This document shows, one piece after another, positions 7,788 to 17,600 of a DNA stretch of 64,000 bases. The notes beneath the pieces were generated by a model that did no database searches, had not been told where the DNA came from, and saw nothing but the letters and a program-made list of their open reading frames with translations. The stretch is from contig NZ_QOLA01000016.1 of assembly GCF_003324565.1 (NCBI RefSeq), forward strand, positions 1 through 64,000, given 5' to 3'. The stretch comes from Streptomyces sp. SDr-06. Lineage in GTDB: Bacteria; Actinomycetota; Actinomycetes; Streptomycetales; Streptomycetaceae. Made by a program: the position numbers and the translations under genes. Positions within the stretch are counted from its first letter, which is position 1, and each line of letters begins with the position of its first letter.

Positions 7788-8008
7788 GCAGCTCAGAAGC
7801 GGTCAGAACGACCATAGCGTGTGCAACAGATGTCGTACATGGAGCCCTGCGCAAGATTCCACTCGATGGGAGGCCGTCCGCGGTCAGAGGCGTCGACTCA
7901 GGCACTCACGGATCGCGCGGCGTTCGGCTTCTTCGCGGTGGGAGTGGGATCGCCACGGCAGCGCGAGACTTCAGCAACCGGCACTCCGTCCCGGCCGTCT
8001 CCATAGGC

Positions 8009-9679
8009 ATGGCTTCCTCCAGCACTCCGTCCTCCGCTCCGCCTCGCTGGCTGTACTGCGATTACGCGAACGAAGCCGGGGAACCGGTCGGATGCCGCGG
8101 GAGCGCGGTCGCCCCATACGGCCGATGCCTGCAGCATCTGGATGGTGCTGACCGGAGCGCCTACCTCGCGAGCCTGTCCCCAGGCAGCGACATCGATCAC
8201 CGCGGCACCACCTTCAGCCCGGCCTTGCTCAAGGAGTTACTCGCCGCACTCCGGGACCCCGCTACTGGCCAACTCCGGATCGGCGACGCCTGGTTCGCCA
8301 TGGCATCGTTCACCGGCGAAGCCTGGTTCGTCGATGCGACGTTCACCGGGCGGGCTCTGTTCAGCATGGCGAGATTCGAGGACCGGGCCGCGTTTCATGG
8401 AGTGACGTTCACCGGCAAGGCGGCCTTTGACAGGGTGGCGTTCGCCGGTGTTGCCTCTTTCCACGGCGCGAGGTTCATCGCAGACGCTCTGTTCAGCGCG
8501 ACATTCGTCGGCAAAGCCTGGTTCGGTCGGGCGACGTTCCATCGGGGCGTGGACTTCCGGGGGTCTGTCTTCGAGGAGGCGACGGAGCTCGGTCCGTTGG
8601 TCTGCGCTGGGAGCGTGAATCTGTCGGCCACGGTGTTTCGCAGCCCGGTGACTGCCGAGCTGGCGGCACACAGGGTGCTGTGCATGCGTACACGGTGGGC
8701 GGCCACCGCCACTCTACGGCTGCGCTACGCCACGGTGGACCTCACCGATGCCGTGTTTGATTACCCGCTCAAGATCGCGTCCGCCCGCACCGCTTTCGGC
8801 AGGTCCTCGGGCAGCATCGTCTATGAGGCGCGGCTGATGGGCTTGGACCCTCGGGTCCGGGTGGCCTCGGTCAGCGGGACCGATGCGGCCCACCTGGAGC
8901 TAAGCGATGTGGATCTGTCCGGGTGCAAGTTCACAGGCACCTTCAACCTCGATCAGCTTCAGATGGACGGGGATTGCTCCTTCGCCTCGGCGCCCGGCGG
9001 CATCTGGCGTCTCGGAGCACGGCTGACGCGGTGGACACCGCGCCAGGCACTGGCCGAAGAGCACCACTGGCGCGCAGACCGCGGGCAGGTCGGCTGGACC
9101 GCCCTCAGTTCTGGGAGCGAGCGGCAGGGGGTGGGGCCAGCAGATCTGACACGGGTCTATCGGCAATTACGCAAGTCGCTTGAGGACGGAAAGAACGAGC
9201 CGGATGCCGCGGACTTCTACTACGGCGAGATGGAGATGCGGCGCCTTGACCCGGCGCGTCCCCGCGGCGAACGGCATTTGTTGGCCGCGTACTGGGCGCT
9301 TTCCGGCTACGGACTGCGGGCCTCTCGCGCCCTGGGCTGGCTGCTAGCTGCCATAACCGCCACCGTGCTGTTAATGATGCTGTGGGGCCTGCCCAAGGAC
9401 GATCCCACGCCGCAGAGCACCGGCACACTCGCTGGCCAGCATCTCACTCTCCGCACCGACACTCCTGCTCCCGTTAACCCTGGCGGCCCGCTGACGGGAC
9501 GTCTGACCTCCCAGCGTTTCGAGAAGTCATTGCGCGTGGTGATCAACTCGGTGGTCTTCCGCTCCTCAGGCCAAAACCTGACCACCGTCGGCACCTACAC
9601 AGAAATGGTTGCCCGAATATGCGAACCGGCCCTGCTTGGCCTCGCTGTACTGGCCGTTCGTGGCCGGGTCAAGCGGTAG
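8009..9679 (+). CDS. pentapeptide-repeat membrane protein
   Basis: The ATG at 8009 starts a 556-residue protein (MASSSTPSSAPPRWLYCDY). A short Cys-containing N-terminal module (WLYCDYANEAGEPVGCRG) is followed by phenylalanine-centred pentapeptide repeats from about residue 85 to 190 (AxFxxAxFTGxA pattern). A second, less regular repeat block includes VDLSGCKFTGTFNLDQL. The C-terminal third has a predicted membrane helix (GWLLAAITATVLLMMLWGL) and a second one just before the end (PALLGLAVLAV). Proteins of this layout are widespread in Streptomyces without an assigned role. Start choice is uncertain because the frame is open far upstream. A strong dyad lies 19 bases after the stop. Confidence 0.75.
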   Translation: MASSSTPSSAPPRWLYCDYANEAGEPVGCRGSAVAPYGRCLQHLDGADRSAYLASLSPGSDIDHRGTTFSPALLKELLAALRDPATGQLRIGDAWFAMASFTGEAWFVDATFTGRALFSMARFEDRAAFHGVTFTGKAAFDRVAFAGVASFHGARFIADALFSATFVGKAWFGRATFHRGVDFRGSVFEEATELGPLVCAGSVNLSATVFRSPVTAELAAHRVLCMRTRWAATATLRLRYATVDLTDAVFDYPLKIASARTAFGRSSGSIVYEARLMGLDPRVRVASVSGTDAAHLELSDVDLSGCKFTGTFNLDQLQMDGDCSFASAPGGIWRLGARLTRWTPRQALAEEHHWRADRGQVGWTALSSGSERQGVGPADLTRVYRQLRKSLEDGKNEPDAADFYYGEMEMRRLDPARPRGERHLLAAYWALSGYGLRASRALGWLLAAITATVLLMMLWGLPKDDPTPQSTGTLAGQHLTLRTDTPAPVNPGGPLTGRLTSQRFEKSLRVVINSVVFRSSGQNLTTVGTYTEMVARICEPALLGLAVLAVRGRVKR

Positions 9680-9698
9680 CCGCGTCCCTGTCTCAGTA

Positions 9699-9752
9699 AG
9701 GTCGGGGACTGGCACGGTGGCCTGTGAAGGTTCCGTTTCCAGTCCCCGACCT
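9699..9752 (+). terminator. 14-bp inverted repeat after the pentapeptide gene
   Basis: AGGTCGGGGACTGG (9699-9712) and CCAGTCCCCGACCT (9739-9752) are perfect complements separated by 26 bases. They lie directly between the plus-strand pentapeptide gene and the minus-strand transposon genes, so a bidirectional terminator is likely. There is no T-run. Confidence 0.55.
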
Positions 9753-9812
9753 CGTTGAGAGGAGAGGGACGCGATGGCTTCCTTTCGCCCAAGGCACCTG
9801 CCACCTGGTGTT

Positions 9813-10376
9813 TCATCCGAGATGCAGGGGCGTGTCGCGTCCGCGGTTGAGCTGGGCCATGAGCTCGCGGTTGGCGGCGCGGGCAGCGGAGAGGTCGTCG
9901 TCGCGGTCTTGGAGCCTGAGTTCCAGGTCGACCACCTGTTGTTCGAGGGTGGTGATGCGCGCCTTGAGCTGCTCGGTGTCGTCCGGGCCGCTGATGCCGA
10001 CCTCGCGCCAGACCTGCTCGCCCAGAGCCTGGCTGAGGCGGCCTTCGAGGCGCCGGATGTGCGCGGCGAGGCGGGCGGTGCGGGCCTCGGCGGCCACCAG
10101 GTCGGCTTGGAGCGACGCCCGGCTGACGGCCGGGCCCCGGCCGCCGGGGACCGTGGGCGGCGCGGCGGCCTGGGCGTGGACCTGGCCCAGGAGGTCGCGG
10201 TGGCGGTAGAGGAAGGTGCGGTCGACGCCCGCGCGGCGGGCGATCGCCGCGACGCTGGTCTCGGAGCCGTCTTTCGCGGCTTCGGCCAAGGCGGCGAGGA
10301 CCCGCTGGCGACGTCGGCCGGTGTCGGCGCGGCGGCCTTCCAGCATCGCCTGGACGCTTGGCTCGGGTGCGGTCAC
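9813..10376 (-). CDS. TnpC-like (DUF6262-type) transposition accessory protein
   Basis: The 187-residue product starts with GTG at 10376, overlapping the recombinase stop as GTGA. A short TetR-like helix-turn-helix (SVAAIARRAGVDRTFLYRHRDLL, residues about 38-60) is followed by a long coiled coil (LEGRLSQALGEQVW; LKARITTLEQQVVDLELRLQDRD). This is the typical form of the small third protein of Tn554-like elements, annotated DUF6262 in actinobacteria, which assists the two tyrosine recombinases. The gene itself looks intact, but the partner recombinase upstream is truncated and the other recombinase is absent, so the element is probably not autonomous. Confidence 0.7.
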   Translation of the reverse strand: MTAPEPSVQAMLEGRRADTGRRRQRVLAALAEAAKDGSETSVAAIARRAGVDRTFLYRHRDLLGQVHAQAAAPPTVPGGRGPAVSRASLQADLVAAEARTARLAAHIRRLEGRLSQALGEQVWREVGISGPDDTEQLKARITTLEQQVVDLELRLQDRDDDLSAARAANRELMAQLNRGRDTPLHLG

Positions 10377-11355
10377 GCGGGTCGCTCCGGTCTCAGGTCG
10401 GGCAGGGGCTGAGGGATGCGGGGCATGCCGAGGAAGCCCTGGCGGGTCTTGCGGACCATGGCGGCGGCCTGCTGGATCTCGGCGCGTTCGTCGTCGGTGA
10501 GCTGGTCGACGTCCTCGGTGACGCGACGGATCAGCCGCCGGACGCGGGAGATCTCCTCCTCGGACGGGGTGGCCTCGGCGCGGGCCCAGTCGTCGGCCTC
10601 GGTCATCGACCGCAGCCTCTCGCGTTGCCGCAGCAGACCGTCGAGGTAGGCGGCGAGCTCGGGAAGGTAGGAGATGTCGGTGGAGTAGTGGTCGCAGCCC
10701 ATGCAGCGGAACCGCAAGGGGCAAGCACCGCCGCCGGCGGCGACGTTGGAGGGCTCGGAGCAGGTCCCGAAGGGGACTTGCACCGACCCGATGGCCAGGC
10801 GGATGCGCTCGGCGTCCAGCAAGGTGGTGACCGCTCCCCAGACGCGCTGTCCGTGGCGGTCGAACTGCATGGTGGTGACCTTGTCGACGGCTTCACGCAG
10901 TCGTACTTCCTTGACCCGGTAGTAGCAGCGGGTCGACTGGTAGGAGTCGTGATCCATCAAGGGTGACAGAACCTCAATGGAGACGCCGGCGTCCGCGTGG
11001 CGCTGGGCGAAGGAGTGCCGGTAGGCGTAGGGGAAGACCTCCTCCTTATAGAAGACGGTGCCGTCGTCCAGGTGGAACTCCGGCAGGACGTTGATCCACT
11101 CGCGGTGCATCCCGCTGAGCGGCAGGCCTTGCCCGGGGGCCAGGCCCGGGTGTCGTCGCACCGCTCGCCGGGCGGGACAGCCAGCATGTGCCGACGGGGC
11201 AGACGGTATCCGGCGGGCCGGTGACGGCACAGCAGGGTGCCGGTTGCCGGGTGCAGGACATGGAAGAAGGGGTCGCGCAGCCCCCGGACGGCGAACCGCG
11301 GCGCCGGTCCCCACAGGAGTCGTCCCATCGTCAGGCGCCCCCTCCGGACCGGCAA
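10373..11355 (-). pseudogene. Tn554 TnpB-like tyrosine recombinase, truncated and frameshifted
   Basis: The C-terminal half of a large site-specific integrase is present. AYRHSFAQRHADAG carries the catalytic Arg/His box, LMDHDS the second His, and CYYRVKE the tyrosine. After these come the Cys-containing tail RFRCMGCDHYSTD and a helical end typical of Tn554-type TnpB in Streptomyces. Upstream coding similarity (FHVLHPATGTLLCRHRPAG, HMLAVPPGERCDDTRAW) lies in another frame, and the switch falls near 11134-11140 within a GGGGG run. Beyond 11355 the homology stops, so the N-terminal half is missing. It is followed by the TnpC-like gene with a GTGA overlap. Confidence 0.7.
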
Positions 11356-11392
11356 GGCCGGTGTTGTCAGTGGTCTCTGCGAAGGTTACGTC

Positions 11393-11650
11393 GTGATCAG
11401 CCGCCCTGACGGGGCGCCGATGCAGGCATGGCAGGAGGCCCTGGTGGAGAACTTCAAAGTGGTGTCGAGAACAGTGGAGGGCCGGGTGCGGGTGTCGGTC
11501 GTGTCCTACGACGCGGCGAGCGCCGAGGACGAGCGGGTCCGGCTGGAAGCGGCCGGAGCCGTGGTGCGGATCGTACCGGTCCCGATGGGCGCGTCCGTGC
11601 CCGAGGCCGTCCTCGAGGAGCTGCGTACGGGAGTGTCCGAAGCAGCCTGA
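11393..11650 (+). CDS. hypothetical protein, 85 aa
   Basis: A GTG at 11393 preceded by GAAGG (11381-11385) starts VISRPDGAPMQAWQEALVENF. The small soluble protein has an alternating beta/alpha look (VRVSVVSYDAASAEDERVRLEAAGAVVRIVPV), like a single ferredoxin-like domain. No family is recognised. It diverges from the recombinase remnant and ends in a strong hairpin. Confidence 0.55.
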   Translation: MISRPDGAPMQAWQEALVENFKVVSRTVEGRVRVSVVSYDAASAEDERVRLEAAGAVVRIVPVPMGASVPEAVLEELRTGVSEAA

Positions 11651-11681
11651 GAGGCGGGGCCTGTGCCGCCCCGCCTCTCAG
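11647..11681. terminator. strong bidirectional hairpin
   Basis: CTGAGAGGCGGGGC (11647-11660) pairs perfectly with GCCCCGCCTCTCAG (11668-11681) over a 7-base loop. It covers the stop of the plus-strand gene and the end of the minus-strand DUF6207-like frame, so it probably terminates both. Confidence 0.7.
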
Positions 11682-11906
11682 CTCGGCGCGCCGTCGCAGC
11701 CGGTGCCGGGGCGCCGCAGGTCCGCGGAGACGCGGACACTCACCCCGGGCCTGCCGGGCACCCTGCGTACCGGAGCGGTGCCCGACGTCGCCCACCACCG
11801 CTCCAGCTCGGCCTGGCCAGCAACGGCGGTCGCCTCGTCCGCAGCGGTGATGTCCAGGACCACGAGTCCGGGCTCGCACGCACTCTGTACTGCTGATCGG
11901 TTCCAT
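11678..11906 (-). pseudogene. DUF6207-like gene, frameshifted near its start
   Basis: The frame reads CEPGLVVLDITAADEATAVAG then ERWWATSGTAPVRRVPG and VSVRVSADLRR, which fits the small Streptomyces DUF6207 family (EPGLVVxDxTAADE...WATSG..PVRR). The family start, MEPI-x-x-T, is visible from the ATG at 11906 (MEPISSTE) but lies in a different frame. A one-base indel at about 11880-11885 separates the two. As written the gene cannot make the full protein. Its role is unknown. Confidence 0.5.
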
Positions 11907-12012
11907 ACCCCGGGCGACGCCCGGCGCCCCCGGGCGGGCACGTCGACACCACCGGATCGAGTGGCCCTGGCCGCTCCCGCGGCCCGCCACTCCCCTATCT
12001 GAAAGGCCCTCC

Positions 12013-12417
12013 ATGAGCTGGGACGTGCTCCTCCTCCACCTGCCCGATGACATCGTCTCGGTGCGGGACATACCCGACGGCTACACCCCTCCGCCACTCG
12101 GCCAGCAGCAGGACATCCTCGCCGCCGTGGCACGGGCCACCCCCGAAGCCGACCTCTCGGACCCGGCCTGGGGCGAACTGTCCGGAGCCACCTGGTCGAT
12201 CGAGCTCAACATCGGCTCCCGCGATCCAGTGGACTCGATCATGCTCCACATCCGCGGATCCGGCGACGACGTACTGACCTCCGTCGCCCGCCTCGCAGAG
12301 GCCCTGGACTGCAAGGCCTTGGACTGCTCCACCGGAGACCTGCTTACTGCCCAAGGCCCCGCGGGCTGGCACGCCTTCCAGAACTACCGAGACCGGGTGA
12401 CTGGCCCGCTCCGCTGA
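12013..12417 (+). CDS. conserved hypothetical protein, 134 aa
   Basis: The ATG at 12013 starts MSWDVLLLHLPDDIVSVRDI. The protein is acidic and soluble with a probable alpha/beta fold. An N-terminal strand-helix unit is followed by EADLSDPAWGELSGATWSIE and a second strand block (DSIMLHIRGSGDDVLTSVA). It resembles uncharacterised proteins starting MSWDV that occur near toxin or accessory loci, so an immunity-like role is possible but not shown. The nearest ribosome-site candidate (GAAAGG, 12000-12005) is modest. Confidence 0.6.
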   Translation: MSWDVLLLHLPDDIVSVRDIPDGYTPPPLGQQQDILAAVARATPEADLSDPAWGELSGATWSIELNIGSRDPVDSIMLHIRGSGDDVLTSVARLAEALDCKALDCSTGDLLTAQGPAGWHAFQNYRDRVTGPLR

Positions 12418-12629
12418 AACTGTCCGATGGCTGTAACTGACGTGCCCAGCGGGGTAGTCGGCGCCTCCCGAGAACCAGCAGAGCCAAAGGACTCGCCGGA
12501 CGGGGGCGGGTGTGCCGTTGGCTGATGCGCAGCGCTTGGATCGAGCCGTCGCTCCCGGACCGGCCGCTTCCGTGATCCGGGCGAGGGAGGGTCCTGAGCA
12601 TGGGCATGCGCGGGCCGTCCGGAGCGTCC

Positions 12630-12875
12630 TCACTTCCCGAAGAGGGACCGGCGCTTGTTGAACGCTTCCGCGGCCTGCGCGCGGCCTGCGCTGGTGAGTT
12701 CGTAGTAGCGGCGGGCGGGGCGGCCTGGGTGAGGTCCCGTTTCTTCACGGCCGGTGATCCAGCCGTGATCGACGAGCCGTTCCAGGATCGGGTACACGGT
12801 GCCCGATCCGAGCTCGGCCCCCTGGGAGATGCTCAGTCCCCAGGCGGGTGCCTCTGCGGTGGATGCCAACAGCAC
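12630..12875 (-). pseudogene. PadR-family regulator, 5'-truncated
   Basis: The 81 codons cover most of a PadR winged helix (WGLSISQGAELGSGTVYPIL, ERLVDHGWITGREE, GRPARRYYELTSAGRAQA). Roughly the first ten residues normally found before LLAS (MRxTxxTxKV...) are missing. The coding sequence runs straight into the outer end of a 24-bp inverted repeat at 12878. A GTG at 12875 might still start translation, but helix 1 would be incomplete. PadR proteins usually repress neighbouring membrane or export genes. Confidence 0.6.
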
Positions 12876-12877
12876 CT

Positions 12878-13030
12878 TACCGGTAGTTCGTTAAACCCGG
12901 CGGTAGCGAACGGCCGTTGAGCTTCGAGCAGGGCATTGACCTGCAGCGGAGGCGCGATCTCCTGCCAATCGTCTACCGAAGAGGTGCGGCCGCCCACCTG
13001 CGACGATGCCGGGTTTAACGAACTACCGGT
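12878..13030. mobile_element. MITE-like element with 24-bp perfect terminal inverted repeats
   Basis: TACCGGTAGTTCGTTAAACC plus CGGC (12878-12901) and its exact complement (13007-13030) bracket 105 bp without a gene. The left end abuts the truncated PadR gene and the right end abuts the coding sequence of a secreted or membrane protein that is also interrupted there. No target-site duplication is obvious (CT versus GC flanks). A small non-autonomous transposable element is the simplest explanation. A regulatory double operator is less likely given the arm length. Confidence 0.55.
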
Positions 13031-13219
13031 AGCTACGCTTCTGCTCCGGCCAAATGAGGGCTCTCCGTCCGCGCCGAGGGTAGAAGCGAGCTGCGCATCC
13101 ACAGCAGCGCGGCCCACTGCCGAAAAGGCCACCAGGGGCATCGCCAAGATCGCCGAGGTCAAGACAAAAGCCGCATTTCTTCTCAAATATCCCGCTCGCA
13201 CGGCGCGAGGAGTCCGCAC
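13031..13219 (-). pseudogene. truncated membrane or secreted protein
   Basis: From a GTG at 13219 the frame reads MRTPRAVRAGYLRRNAAFVL and a hydrophobic run (TSAILAMPLVAFSAVG) typical of a signal anchor. After about 60 codons it meets the right arm of the 153-bp inverted-repeat element. The frame continues through the repeat by chance up to 12833. The missing C-terminal part cannot be identified. Confidence 0.3.
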
Positions 13220-13366
13220 ACGGAAGGATCCGGGGCGGTTCGAGGGGGGCGATGTGTTGGAAGTGTGTGGACGACTTCTATGCTCTGAGGTCGTTCAGGT
13301 AGGTCGATGCTCCTCCTGGTCAGCGGGCTTCAAGGGTCCGGTCGAATCTCAGGTGGGGGTTTCAGC

Positions 13367-14482
13367 GTGCTTGACCATGGTCTGACGGCGATATCCACGC
13401 GGCGGGAGCGTGCCGGGCACCGGCGACGAACCCACGCCGAGCCCGTGCCGGCCCGTCCGGGGCGGGTGTTCGCGCTGGACGGGCTGCGGTTGCTCGCGGC
13501 GTTGTCGGTGGTGGCGTACCACTACACGGCACGGGTCGGCAGCTGGCCCAAGAAGTCCGAGGCAATCTTCCCGGCGCTGTTCCCCATGACCGCTTATGGC
13601 TGGCTCGGCGTGCACCTGTTCTTCCTGATCAGTGGCTTCGTGATCTGCATGAGCTGCTGGGGCAAACCGCTGCGGGACTTCTTCGTCTCCCGGGTGGTGC
13701 GGCTGTATCCGGCGTACTGGTTCGGGGTGCTTGCCACGACGGTGACGCTGGCGGTGTTCCCGAAGGGAAATCATCCGCTGCCGTGGACGTCGGTGATCAC
13801 CAACCTGACCATGTTGCAGGAGCCGCTCGGTGTGCCGTCGGTGGATGGCGCGTACTGGTCGCTCTTCGCCGAGCTGCGCTTCTATCTACTGTTCGCGGTG
13901 GTGGCCTGGTGGGGACTGACCTACCGCAGAGTCCTGGTCTTCTGCTGCCTGTGGGCCACCGCCAGCATGCTGTTCGCGAAGGCCGAACCGGGCCCGCTGC
14001 GGCTGTTGGTAATGCCCGAGTACAGCTGGTACTTCATCGCGGGTATCGCCTTCTACCTGATGTACCACTTCCGCCCGAACCTGATGCTCACCGGCGTGGT
14101 GCTGCTCTGCTTCGGCGCGGGTCTGCCCGCCACCCTCAAGATGTGGCGCAGCACTGAGGCCTACGTGGGCCGCCTGGTACCGGCCTGGCCCGTCGTCCTC
14201 ATCCTGGCGGTGTCCTTCGCCCTGCTCGCACTGGTCGCCACGGGGCAGTTGTCGTGGATCCGGTGGCGGTGGCTGACGTACGCGGGGGCCGTCACCTACC
14301 CGCTGTATCTGATGCACCAGATGATCGGCTGGGAACTCTTCCACACCTTCTCGCCCCGCATCCCGACCTATCCCCTGCTCGCCCTGGTCACCGGCGGCAT
14401 GGTGCTCCTAGCCTGGCTGGTACACCGGTACGTCGAGCGGCCCCTGGGCCGGAAGCTTAAGCAAGGGCTCGCACCCGTCTGA
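13367..14482 (+). CDS. acyltransferase-3 family membrane protein
   Basis: The 371-residue protein belongs to the acyltransferase 3 family (OafA/NodX-like), which transfers acyl groups to surface sugars or secondary metabolites across the membrane. It has the family N-terminus ALDGLRLLAALSVVAYHY, with the catalytic-type His in helix 1, then GWLGVHLFFLISGFVI and SRVVRLYPAYWFGV (the conserved R-x-x-R-L-x-P motif). About ten hydrophobic helices follow, ending in LVHRYVERPLGRKL. The GTG at 13367 is chosen because AGGTGGGGG (13351-13359) lies just upstream. The substrate is unknown. A strong hairpin follows. Confidence 0.85.
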   Translation: MLDHGLTAISTRRERAGHRRRTHAEPVPARPGRVFALDGLRLLAALSVVAYHYTARVGSWPKKSEAIFPALFPMTAYGWLGVHLFFLISGFVICMSCWGKPLRDFFVSRVVRLYPAYWFGVLATTVTLAVFPKGNHPLPWTSVITNLTMLQEPLGVPSVDGAYWSLFAELRFYLLFAVVAWWGLTYRRVLVFCCLWATASMLFAKAEPGPLRLLVMPEYSWYFIAGIAFYLMYHFRPNLMLTGVVLLCFGAGLPATLKMWRSTEAYVGRLVPAWPVVLILAVSFALLALVATGQLSWIRWRWLTYAGAVTYPLYLMHQMIGWELFHTFSPRIPTYPLLALVTGGMVLLAWLVHRYVERPLGRKLKQGLAPV

Positions 14483-14565
14483 AACTGATCCCCGGCACGG
14501 CCCGGGCTTGGCCTCGCCTCGACGGGTGCGGCGGTCACGCACGGGTCGCGATCTTCTTATGCCAG

Positions 14566-14601
14566 TGGCCTCGCACGGAGCAGGTGCTCCGCACGAGGCC
14601 A
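14566..14601. terminator. bidirectional terminator hairpin
   Basis: TGGCCTCG-CA-CGGAGCA and TGCTCCG-CA-CGAGGCCA fold on each other around GG with one symmetric CA bulge. It sits between the convergent acyltransferase and FG-GAP genes. Confidence 0.7.
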
Positions 14602-14620
14602 TCGCCTCTAGCTCGGCCGG

Positions 14621-17600
14621 TTAGTTGTAGGGGCGGATGACGTTGGCTTCGTTGAGGTTCCAGCCGGTGGGCGCGGTCCAGCTGCCGACGCCGGCGTTGA
14701 AGGTTCCGCTGTTGTCGGTCTTGGCGGTGAAGGTGAACATGCGCACGCTGCCGTCGGGATAGCCGTAGAGGGAGGCGAGGTCGTCGCGTCCGTCGCCGTC
14801 GAAGTCACCGGTGACGAGTTTGCTCCGGTTCACGTCCCACCAGCCGGCGGGCATGTTCAGCGCGGGGATCGGTTTGGCGAACTCGCCGGTGTGACTGCCG
14901 CTGGCGATCATGGTGTGGAGACCGTCGTGGCCGTCGGCGTAGTCGTACCAGGCCACCACGTCGTCGATGCCGTCGCCGTTGAAGTCGCCGGCCTGGATGG
15001 AGGTGCGGTTCCAGTCGCCCCAGCCGGTGGCGGTGTCGCCCCAGGACTGAATGCTGGCCTGGAAGGCGCCGGTGGGGGTGGCGGCGAAGGTATGCATCTT
15101 CACCGAGCCGTCGGGATACCCGTACAGGGCGGCGATGTCGTCGCGGCCGTCGCCGTTGAAGTCACCGGTGACGAACTTGCTCTTGTTGATGTCCCAGTTG
15201 CCGGCGTTCATGTAGTAGGAGTCGAAGGGCGGGTTGAAGCCGCCGCGGATGTCGGCGGTGAAGGTGAACAGGCGGTCGCTGCCGTCGGCGTAGGAGTACC
15301 AGGCGGCCAGGTCGTCGCGTCCGTCGCCGTTGAAGTCACCGGACTCCAGCTTGAGGTCGTTGGCCCACCAGCCGCTGGGGCTGGACCACGATTCGATGAA
15401 CGGGGTCTGGTAGGTGCCGTCGGGCTTGCTGAGCGCGGTGAACAGCTTGACCTTGCCGCCGCCGTAGTCGTACAGGAACGCCACGTCGCCGCGTCCGTCG
15501 CCGTTGTAGTCGCCGGTCGCGAACCGCGCCTTGGTGGCGTCGAAGTACCCGTTGGGGAAGACGGCGCCTTCGAAGGGGGCCTTGAACGTGCCGTCCGAGT
15601 TGGTGAGCAGGGTGTGGATTGCGTCGTGGCCGTCGGCGTAGTTGTACCAGTCGGCGACGTCACTGCGGCCGTCGCCGTTGTAGTCGTGGCGGATGGTGGT
15701 TCCGCTGGACCACAGGGCCTGGCCCTTGGCGTTGTAGATGACGAGGTTGCCGCGGTCCTGGAGCAGGGCGTAGCCGTCGCCCAGGTGTTCCGGCTTGCTC
15801 GTAGTCGCTTGGTTGGTGCTCCACAGGGACGTGGAGTCGTCACCGGCCTTGTTGACGGTGATGTTGCCGTCGCTCTGGATGAGGGCGGTAGCGCCCGGGT
15901 TTCCGGTGGTATTGGTCGACCAGATGGTCCTGTTTGCGTTGGAGGTGATGGTGAGGTTGCCGTCGGCCTGCATGGTCAGCTTGGCCGAGTTGGAGGTGAT
16001 GGACTGGCCTGAGGTGAGGCGGGTGCCGGGGGTGATGCGCCGGCCGCCGACAGAGCCGTCGATGGTGAACGGCTGGCCGAAGCCGGTGAAGTCGTTGCCG
16101 GTGGCCTGGCCGGGCCAGCCTGTCACGGTGTTGTCGGCCTTGCGGCCCCACAGGTCGGCGATGCCGTCGTTGTCGAAGTCGCCGGAGGAGCCGATGACGG
16201 GGTAGTCGCTCTTTTTGAGGGTGAGCCCGGTGAGTTTGGTGCGGCGTAGGGCGGTGCCCCAAGTTGCGGCATTGAGGGCTCCGTTGGGGTCGGCTTCGCC
16301 GTAGGAGCGGTAGATGTCGCCGGTGTCGTCCTTGCGCATGAGCAGGTCCGGCAGGCCGTCCTTGTTGAGGTCACCGGGGCTGATGAGGGTGAACTGGTCC
16401 CAGTCGGAGCCGCCCATCAGCACGGGGTGGCTGCGTCCGCGAGTGAGGTAGTCAGACCTGTCGCCGAAGTAGACCCAGAGCTGCTTGCCCTGCTTGACGA
16501 GGACGTCAGCCTTGCTGTCGCCGTTGAAGTCACCGGTGAGGATCTGGTCGGCATTCGACCAGTGGTCGTCGGTGACTCCCTTGCACAGGCCCCCGGTGGT
16601 GGGCTTGGGGCAGGTGACCTTGAGGTCGAAGGAGCTGTATCCGTCGCGGTTGATGAGACCTCGGCCGTTGTTGGGGTAGACGCGCAGGACGTTCTGCTGG
16701 GCTATGTCGCTGTGCTCGAGGGAGACCAGGTCGTTCTTGCCGTCCTGGCCCCAGTCTCCGCTGGTGGCGACTTGCTGTCCGGGGAAGGCACCGCCGCCGT
16801 TGGTGGCGACGGAGAACTGCTTGTTGCCGTGGCCTGCGTAGGTGAGCAGGGTGCCGTTGGAGTCCACGCTCCAGATGTCCTTGAAGCCATCGCCATTGAG
16901 GTCACCAGGCACGTCGCGGACGCCGGTTCCGTCGGCGTAGTAGAGGTAGGTGGCGGTGTCGGAGCGGTTACCGGCCTTGTCCACGCTGTAGGCGTAGACG
17001 AGGTGCGGGCCTGCCACCGGGGGTTTGATCTCATCGGTCCACGGCGTGCCGGCGTCGACCTTGTTGACCTGGGGGTCGTAGTCGGTCCACCAGTTGTACG
17101 AGGTGACGTCGGTTACGCCGTTGGCGCCGAAGGTGAAGTGTCCATTGTCGTTGACGTTGCCGTTGGGCTCGTCGGGCCAGCCCTTGTCACCGTTGGGGAA
17201 CACGGTGGAGGTGATGGTCGGCGGCTGGCTGGGGCGGTCACGGTCGATGGTGAACTTGCAGGTCTCGCTCCAGGGCGAGGTGGCGTGATCCCCGTCTTCG
17301 GTCTGGACCCGCCAGGTGTAGTCGCCGCTGGGCGTTGAAGTGCCCGGCAGGGCGAGGGTGGCGTAGCGGTCCTTGAGGGCCGGGATGCTGGTGTCCACAA
17401 CGGCGTTGGCGGTGCCGGACTTGAAGACCTGGAAGTGTGCGGTGAGGTCGCCCGCGTCCGCGTCGTCGACGTGTGCGTACACGCTGATGGGGCTGTTGCC
17501 GATGGCGCCGCCCGCGCTGCAACTGGTCTGCGGGCTGGTGCCGAGCTTGTCGGGCTTCTTGGGCGGGTGGTTGTACTTCACCTCCAGCACGGCCGTCTTC

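Noticed and set aside
14900..15700. Tandem DNA repeat in the FG-GAP gene
   Set aside because: The periodic sequence is explained by protein-level FG-GAP repeats (NGDGxxD loops) and is not an independent DNA element.
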